DNA from: Amycolatopsis sp. FDAARGOS 1241
GTDB taxonomy: Bacteria; Actinomycetota; Actinomycetes; Mycobacteriales; Pseudonocardiaceae
Length of the DNA: 64,000 nt
Direction of reading: 5' to 3'
Assembly: GCF_016889705.1 (NCBI RefSeq)
Contig: NZ_CP069526.1
Location: 3,844,001-3,908,000 of the forward strand
Shown here: positions 63,777 to 64,000 of the stretch, one piece after another
Layout of the letters: each line of letters begins with the position of its first letter
How positions within the stretch are numbered: the first letter of the stretch is position 1
Translations under genes and position numbers: made by a program
Notes under the pieces: model-generated
The model's input: the letters and a program-made list of their open reading frames with translations, nothing else
The model's database searches: none
Told to the model about the DNA's origin: nothing

Positions 63777-64000
63777 ATGGTTTCGGGGCAGCCGGTCACC
63801 AGGTCCCAGGGTGGGCTGGGCGCCGCGGGCGGCCAGCCCGCGAACCTCGGTGACATCCTCGAACGCGTCCTGGACAAGGGACTCGTCATCGCCGGGGACA
63901 TCCAGGTCAACCTGCTCGACATCGAGCTGCTGACCATCAAGCTGCGGCTGGTGATCGCGTCGCTCGAGACGGCGCGTGAGGTCGGCATCAACTGGTGGGA
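63777..64000 (+). CDS. gvpJ: Second GvpA/J-family protein, partial (GvpJ-like)
   Basis: The first 74 codons are visible before the right edge. After a Gly/Gln-rich N-terminus comes the GvpA-fold core NLGDILERVLDKGLVIAGDI, NLLDIELLTIKLRLVIASLE, followed by TAREVGINWW. The Glu/Trp-rich continuation after the core (REVGINWW) is typical of GvpJ rather than GvpA, so this is a minor shell or tip protein. It starts 1 bp after the gvpO stop region. Confidence 0.85.
   Translation, partial: MVSGQPVTRSQGGLGAAGGQPANLGDILERVLDKGLVIAGDIQVNLLDIELLTIKLRLVIASLETAREVGINWW

Overview
The window is about 70% G+C actinobacterial chromosome, most probably a Pseudonocardiaceae member close to Amycolatopsis. That placement is inferred from mycobacterial-type synteny (pgsA/gcvH/garA/ftsR and acn/ripA/moxR/fabG/inhA), an EspG/DUF3558 type VII secretion gene set, an ergothioneine cluster, a mycothiol-era DinB-like protein, GTG/TTG starts, 4-bp GTGA/ATGA start-stop overlaps and leaderless promoters. 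I saw no tRNA, rRNA or CRISPR array.

Layout. 0-3.4 kb: partial alpha/beta hydrolase, a crotonase and an acyl-CoA synthetase. 3.4-9.6 kb: a lipoprotein, then a block matching M. tuberculosis Rv1822-Rv1830 (CDP-alcohol phosphatidyltransferase, gcvH, garA, ftsR, bifunctional nuclease, second MerR protein), interrupted by a TetR gene and ending in a tandem glycine riboswitch with no glycine-cleavage gene behind it. 9.7-17.6 kb: SnoaL/XRE pair, aldo-keto reductase, anchored binding protein, DNA glycosylase-like gene, two CNNM/CorC proteins (Rv1841c-Rv1842c-like), DinB-like protein and the aconitase regulator acnR. 17.7-22 kb: type VII-secretion-associated operon and a frameshifted proline iminopeptidase with a duplicated 3' end. 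22-29.3 kb: amino-acid dehydrogenase with divergent LysR, then egtABCD and an F420-type reductase.

29.4-32.8 kb is a tract of decaying genes: efeO, efeB and a phospholipase C-like phosphoesterase, all carrying deletions, frameshifts or a nonsense codon. 32.9-50 kb matches Rv1475c-Rv1484: acn, ripA, moxR, DUF58, VWA, fabG, inhA, with inserted material (IS481 remnant, broken SMI1 gene, GNAT, trmL, thioesterase, and a TAXI binding protein / two-component system / MHS permease operon). A 45-codon micro-ORF sits between the DUF58 and VWA genes with start-stop overlaps on both sides. 50-56 kb: frameshifted EamA exporter, CoA-transferase/crotonase pair, an unusual P450 and an ornithine/lysine/arginine-type decarboxylase. 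56-64 kb: a molybdopterin oxidoreductase lacking its N-terminal Fe-S cysteines, a His-rich helical protein and a hemerythrin, then a gas vesicle cluster (gvpY, Z, A, F, G, O, J, running off the right edge) preceded by an AT-richer leader with a sigma-B-type promoter.

Connections between genes: AcnR (17 kb) probably controls acn (35.7 kb), although the two are unlinked here, because matching 16-bp operators precede both genes. GarA and aconitase both bear on TCA-cycle flux. The EgtA-D chain makes ergothioneine. The DUF58/VWA/MoxR set and RipA are envelope functions that flank the fatty-acid synthase II genes, as in mycobacteria.
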